In this document: in pieces, positions 60,643-64,000 of the stretch
How the letters are laid out: every line of letters starts with the position of its first letter
How positions within the stretch are numbered: the first letter of the stretch is position 1
Assembly: GCF_001428075.1 (NCBI RefSeq)
Contig: NZ_LMSI01000019.1
Span: 302,255 to 366,254, forward strand
Length of the DNA stretch: 64,000 bases
Direction of reading: 5' to 3'
DNA from: Arthrobacter sp. Soil764
Lineage (GTDB): Bacteria; Actinomycetota; Actinomycetes; Actinomycetales; Micrococcaceae
Notes under the pieces: model-generated
What the model saw: the letters and a program-made list of their open reading frames with translations, nothing else
What the model was told of the DNA's origin: nothing
Databases searched by the model: none
Made by a program: the position numbers and the translations under genes

Positions 60643-61749
60643 ATGGCGGTCGACGCGTCCGGGCGTGTGCTGCAGCTGAGTGCTGTTCAGCTGCTGCATC
60701 CCGAGGAACAGATGCTTGAGGACATGCTGACCGGGTGGCGCAACCAGCAGCTCTCCAGGAACCTCCAATTCGACACGATCGACAAGGGAATCGCGAGTGT
60801 CCGCAGGTTCGTTAACCACGTGAACGAGTTCCCGTGGAACTGGGCACCGGAGCATGTCGAGGAGTATTTCGGCGACCTCCGCTCGATCCACCAGCTGAAG
60901 CACTCCACTGTCCGCGGTTACCAGTCCACGCTCCGCCGGTTCACGTCATACGTGTCGAACCCCGACTACGGCTGGGACCAGGTCTGCGAACAGCGCTTCG
61001 GCACACACCCGTCCCAGGTCTTCTTTGACTGGAACACCGCCTCCCACACACAGGAGTACGAAGGACGCGCCTCCAAGCGGCCGTTCACAAAGACGGAACT
61101 GCAGATGCTGTTCGATCACGCCGACGACCAGGTCGAACTCGTCGCCGCCTCAGGCAAGAAAGGCTGGCAGGCAGCCTACCGGGACGCCGTCATGCTGAAA
61201 GTCGCCTACTCATACGGGCTCAGATTCAACGAGCTCCGGCACCTGCAAACCATCGACTTTGCGGCCAACCCCCAAGCTCGAAGGTTCGGCAAGGCAGGCG
61301 TCTGCAAGGTCCGGTTCGGCAAATCACGCAAGGGCTCCCCCCACAAACCCCGCAGCGTCCTGACGGTCTTCGACTGGACCGCCGGCGTTCTCGAAGACTG
61401 GCTCGCCAACGGACGAGGCACGCTCGACACCCTGGACCTGTTCCCCAGCGAACGCGGCGGCCTAATCTGTGAATCCACCCTGCTGCGCCGGCTCCGGCGC
61501 TACCTCAACGAGCTGAGCCTGCCAATGGATGGCCTGGACCTGCATTCGCTCCGGCGCTCCTATGCAACGCACCTGCTGGAGGACGGATGGGATCCTAGAT
61601 TCGTGCAACATCAGATGGGCCACGAACACGCCTCCACCACCGGGATCTACCAGTTCGTCAGCGACGACTTCCGCAACACGACTCTCAGGGCGGCCCTGGA
61701 CCGCACCATGGATGAGGTCCTGGGCGTGCAGATGCGAGGTCAATGGTGA
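60643..61749 (+). CDS. Tyrosine recombinase/integrase (first gene of the three-gene module)
   Basis: The 368-residue protein has an N-terminal SAM-like core-binding domain (about residues 25-125: D-K-G-I-A-S-V-R-R-F-V-N-H-V-N) and a catalytic domain. Apparent catalytic residues are R194 in Y-G-L-R-F-N-E-L, K near 230, H301-x-x-R304 in L-H-S-L-R-R-S-Y, H327 in M-G-H-E-H-A-S-T and Y336 in G-I-Y-Q-F-V. The set looks complete, so it is likely active. ATG 60643 has GGGG five bases upstream; GTG 60637 is the alternative. It overlaps the HTH gene by seven bases. It is not adjacent to a tRNA. Confidence 0.92.
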   Translation: MAVDASGRVLQLSAVQLLHPEEQMLEDMLTGWRNQQLSRNLQFDTIDKGIASVRRFVNHVNEFPWNWAPEHVEEYFGDLRSIHQLKHSTVRGYQSTLRRFTSYVSNPDYGWDQVCEQRFGTHPSQVFFDWNTASHTQEYEGRASKRPFTKTELQMLFDHADDQVELVAASGKKGWQAAYRDAVMLKVAYSYGLRFNELRHLQTIDFAANPQARRFGKAGVCKVRFGKSRKGSPHKPRSVLTVFDWTAGVLEDWLANGRGTLDTLDLFPSERGGLICESTLLRRLRRYLNELSLPMDGLDLHSLRRSYATHLLEDGWDPRFVQHQMGHEHASTTGIYQFVSDDFRNTTLRAALDRTMDEVLGVQMRGQW

Positions 61750-62081
61750 AACGCGACGTCGAATACAAATGGCGCCTCTCTGAGCTCATGGCAGCACGGG
61801 GACTGCACAACACCACCGACCTCATCCCCCTGCTGGCCGAGCGCGGGATCACCTTGTCCCGGCCACAGGTTTACCGGCTCGTCAATCAGAAACCCGAACG
61901 CGTCGCACTGCAGGTCATCGCGGCGATCTGCGACATCTTCTCCTGCGGACCCGAGGACCTCATCACCGTTACAGCCGCCGACGTCCGCGCCCGTAAAACC
62001 GGAACCAGCGCCCCCAACGTCGTCGACCTGAACCGCACCGTCAGACCCCGACGGGCACGCATCATCGACAATGATCACTGA
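61743..62081 (+). CDS. Small Cro/C1 (XRE)-type HTH protein (second gene of module)
   Basis: The 112-residue protein has an HTH domain in residues 9-70: W-R-L-S-E-L-M-A-A-R-G-L-H-N-T-T-D-L-I-P-L-L, then I-T-L-S-R-P-Q-V-Y-R-L-V-N-Q-K-P-E-R-V-A-L-Q-V in parts, which fits the XRE family with the recognition helix after S-R-P-Q. A-I-C-D-I-F-S-C-G-P-E-D-L closes the domain. The tail is basic. It overlaps both flanking genes, so all three are translated together. A role in controlling or directing the recombinase is inferred. Confidence 0.88.
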   Translation: MVKRDVEYKWRLSELMAARGLHNTTDLIPLLAERGITLSRPQVYRLVNQKPERVALQVIAAICDIFSCGPEDLITVTAADVRARKTGTSAPNVVDLNRTVRPRRARIIDNDH

Positions 62082-63588
62082 CAAACCCCAAGGCCTCAGC
62101 CCCCGCAGCACCAGCCGCGGCCGGCCACGGACCACCGGAACGGCAACCTGCGCCCGCTGCGGCCGGGCCGCCGGCCGAACACGCGCCACCTGGCCCGAAG
62201 GCCGAATCTGCGGCCCCTGCTTCACCACCGCCACCCGCACCCACGGGACCTGTCCGGAGTGCGGCCAGCACAGACTTCTACCCGGACCACCGGACACTAG
62301 CGGAGGGCCCCGCTGCGCGCCCTGCGCCGGCATCCTCCACGACTTCCACTGCACCCGCTGCAATGTTGAAGGTGAGTTCTACCGACGCGGTATCTGCGCC
62401 CGATGCGCCCTCCGGGAGGACCTCAACGGACTACTGCTCACGCACCTTGCCGAGCCGGACACTGCCGGCAAAATCGTCGATGTCCTCTGCAAAGCAGACC
62501 GGCCCGAAAGCATCATCACGTGGAAACGCTCCCCCAAAGTCCAAGCACTCCTGGCCTCTCTGTCATGCGGGGAAACTCCCCTGACGCATGAAGGACTCGA
62601 TGCCGCGGCTAAGTCAGCGAACCGCGAAGCCAATCACCTGCGCGCCCTGTTCATTCATCACGGACTCCTCCCCTACCAAGACCCGTATCTGGCCCGGTTC
62701 GAAACCTGGATTGACGACAAGCTCCGCCACTTGCCCGAGGAGGTCGCCAAACCCGTCGCACAGTTCGCCACCTGGCATCACCTCCGGCGCATCCGGTCCA
62801 TCACAACACCGGAGAAGAGCGCCCAAGCCCCGGTCCACTCCGCCAAGCAAGAGATCACCGAAACCATCAAGTTTCTGGACTGGCTCTGGGAAACCCACCA
62901 GCGGACAGCGGCGAACTGCACCCAACAAGACATCGAAACCTGGCTCGCAACCGGTCCCACGACCAGAAAAGCCATCCGCACCTTCATCGTCTTCATCAAG
63001 AACACCGGCACAAACCACCGCGTGGACATGGGCCACTACACAGCCAAGACCCGCCCCGCGATCACCCAGGACCAGCGCGTGGCCTGGCTCCGGGAACTGC
63101 TTACAGGCACCAGCGAGTCCCTGACCTACCGAGTCGCCGGCATCCTGCTGCTTCTCTACGCCCAGCCGCTCGTTCGGGTCGCCAAACTCCGGACCGACGC
63201 TATCGAAACCAATGAAAGCACCGGGAACATGCGGATCAGCTTCGGCCCGCACCCAGTGCCCATTCCCGAACCCTTCGCCGACTTGCTTAGAGAGCACCTT
63301 AAAGGCCGTCCGAATCTCAGAACAGGATCAGACGCACAAAGCCCTTGGCTCTTCCCGGGGACCCGGGCCGGACAACCACTTCACCCAAACGGCATCATGG
63401 ATAGGCTCCGAAGCTTGGGCATCGATCTTCAGGGCGCACGAAACACGGCCCTCGACGAACACCTCCTGGCCTCACCACCGCCACTGGTCGCCGACGCCCT
63501 TGGCTATAGCCACCAAGTAGCCTTCCTCCACGCCGACGCAGCAGGCGACGCCTGGTCCCGCTACGTGGATCTAAGGGCCAAGCCCTGA
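62071..63588 (+). CDS. Six-CxxC zinc-ribbon protein with divergent tyrosine-recombinase-like domain (third gene of module)
   Basis: The 505-residue protein starts at ATG 62071, overlapping the HTH gene by 11 bases. Residues 27-112 contain six CxxC pairs (27/30, 47/50, 61/64, 82/85, 94/97, 109/112), predicting about three zinc ribbons. Helices around 255-315 resemble a recombinase core-binding domain. The C-terminal part has L-L-L-L-Y-A-Q-P-L-V-R-V-A-K-L (R369 at the place of the first catalytic Arg), G-A-R-N-T-A-L (R457) and A-L-G-Y-S ... A-W-S-R-Y (Y498). The His residues of HxxR and LGH are missing, so it is an altered or accessory recombinase. Similar proteins are widespread in actinobacteria but unstudied, to my knowledge. 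Confidence 0.75.
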   Translation: MITDKPQGLSPRSTSRGRPRTTGTATCARCGRAAGRTRATWPEGRICGPCFTTATRTHGTCPECGQHRLLPGPPDTSGGPRCAPCAGILHDFHCTRCNVEGEFYRRGICARCALREDLNGLLLTHLAEPDTAGKIVDVLCKADRPESIITWKRSPKVQALLASLSCGETPLTHEGLDAAAKSANREANHLRALFIHHGLLPYQDPYLARFETWIDDKLRHLPEEVAKPVAQFATWHHLRRIRSITTPEKSAQAPVHSAKQEITETIKFLDWLWETHQRTAANCTQQDIETWLATGPTTRKAIRTFIVFIKNTGTNHRVDMGHYTAKTRPAITQDQRVAWLRELLTGTSESLTYRVAGILLLLYAQPLVRVAKLRTDAIETNESTGNMRISFGPHPVPIPEPFADLLREHLKGRPNLRTGSDAQSPWLFPGTRAGQPLHPNGIMDRLRSLGIDLQGARNTALDEHLLASPPPLVADALGYSHQVAFLHADAAGDAWSRYVDLRAKP

Positions 63589-63699
63589 CCCCTTTGATCA
63601 ACGGTCACTGCCGGGGTTCCTGACACTGCCGGCCCAGCGTATGGTCATTGCAACCTGCTAGATTCCATCGCGGACACTTACCGCAGAACGGGGCTGCAA

Positions 63700-63828
63700 A
63701 TGGCACCTTTCGCTCCCAGCTACGGAGGAGTGGGACTCGACCCTGCACTCGTTGTGGTCTTCTCCGCGGTTCTGCTACTAATTCTGGGAATTACCGCGTT
63801 TGTGATCATGAGGCGACGTCAGAAGTAG
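63700..63828 (+). CDS. 42-residue single-helix membrane protein
   Basis: The ATG at 63700 encodes 42 residues: a short Gly/Pro-containing start, one transmembrane helix (A-L-V-V-V-F-S-A-V-L-L-L-I-L-G-I-T-A-F-V-I) and R-R-R-Q-K at the end. No ribosome site is strong (GGGGCTGC). It lies 111 bp after the third module gene. Function is unknown, and coding status rests on the helix and positive-inside end. Confidence 0.4.
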   Translation: MAPFAPSYGGVGLDPALVVVFSAVLLLILGITAFVIMRRRQK

Positions 63829-63851
63829 TTGGTGGTGTGTTCATCGGACAC

Positions 63852-64000
63852 ATGAATGAACCGCAATTTTCAGAACCTGCCAAACCTACGACGCGGGAAC
63901 GTTGTTCTATCGGGCCGTCCCCGCCTGGATCTAACTCATGCGCCCACTCGTCGCTGCAGTCTAGGAATACGTCCACTCTGAATCCGCAGGGATGCCAGTA
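63852..64000 (+). CDS. Possible start of a further gene (truncated by window end)
   Basis: The ATG at 63852 opens a frame that stays open to the end of the window (about 49 codons, polar and Ser/Pro-rich). It is AT-richer than the core genome and lacks a recognised family. It could be chance. Confidence 0.2.
   Translation, partial: MNEPQFSEPAKPTTRERCSIGPSPPGSNSCAHSSLQSRNTSTLNPQGCQ

Noticed and set aside
60643..63588. RIT (recombinase-in-trio) element
   Set aside because: RIT elements carry three complete tyrosine recombinases; here the middle gene is a small HTH protein and the third lacks catalytic His residues.

Overview
The window is high-GC chromosomal DNA from an actinobacterium, most likely an Arthrobacter/Pseudarthrobacter-type member of the Micrococcaceae. 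The evidence is a complete Pup-proteasome locus, the mycothiol ligase MshC, a fused PafB-PafC regulator, RbpA, LGFP cell-wall repeats and many GTG starts. The order uppP - mshC - PAC2 - HAD - M50 - trmI - mpa - dop - pup - prcB - prcA - pafA - FKBPs - pafBC - tatA - tatC - helY, followed by ppm and rbpA, matches the actinobacterial order known from Mycobacterium. The genus is inferred from gene content, not from a marker comparison.

Layout. 1-17.4 kb is mixed housekeeping and envelope: a truncated serine hydrolase, an omega-type thiol transferase, an M50 protease, DUF4193, two GT9 glycosyltransferases, a quinone oxidoreductase, a phospholipase D-like protein, YqeY, a membrane alpha/beta hydrolase, a lone CbbX-type AAA ATPase, a large secreted L,D-transpeptidase-like/LGFP protein, PspA and a lipoprotein. 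Several very small one-helix membrane proteins are scattered through it. A tRNA-Leu(GAG) lies at 17.5 kb, followed by an M20 peptidase, an acyl-CoA dehydrogenase, small proteins and an aldo/keto reductase, then uppP and mshC.

24.0-31.0 kb is an accessory island between mshC and the PAC2 gene, which are normally near neighbours. It holds a decayed IS110 transposase, a giant secreted RHS/YD-repeat protein split by a one-base frameshift, a glycine-zipper C-terminal tip, a one-helix candidate immunity protein in lower-GC DNA, and a frameshifted serine recombinase with short repeats in front of it.

31-50 kb is the conserved core. Pup is deamidated by Dop, ligated to proteins by PafA, and recognised by the Mpa ring, which feeds the PrcA/PrcB core. 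PafBC is the linked WYL-domain regulator, followed by Tat secretion genes and a Ski2-like helicase. 50-57 kb has an amidohydrolase, polyprenol-phosphate mannose synthase, rbpA (with two visible promoter candidates, one resembling the disulfide-stress sigma-R/sigma-H type), an SPFH/NfeD pair, an RlmA-like methyltransferase and a peptide deformylase.

57-60.1 kb is a compact type III polyketide synthase - methyltransferase - FAD monooxygenase operon, resembling phenolic-lipid (srsABC-type) clusters. 60.2-63.6 kb is the most unusual part. An exact 102-bp tandem duplication and repeated TGAATCA words precede an overlapping three-gene module: an intact tyrosine recombinase, a small Cro/C1-type HTH protein, and a protein with six CxxC pairs joined to a divergent tyrosine-recombinase-like domain.
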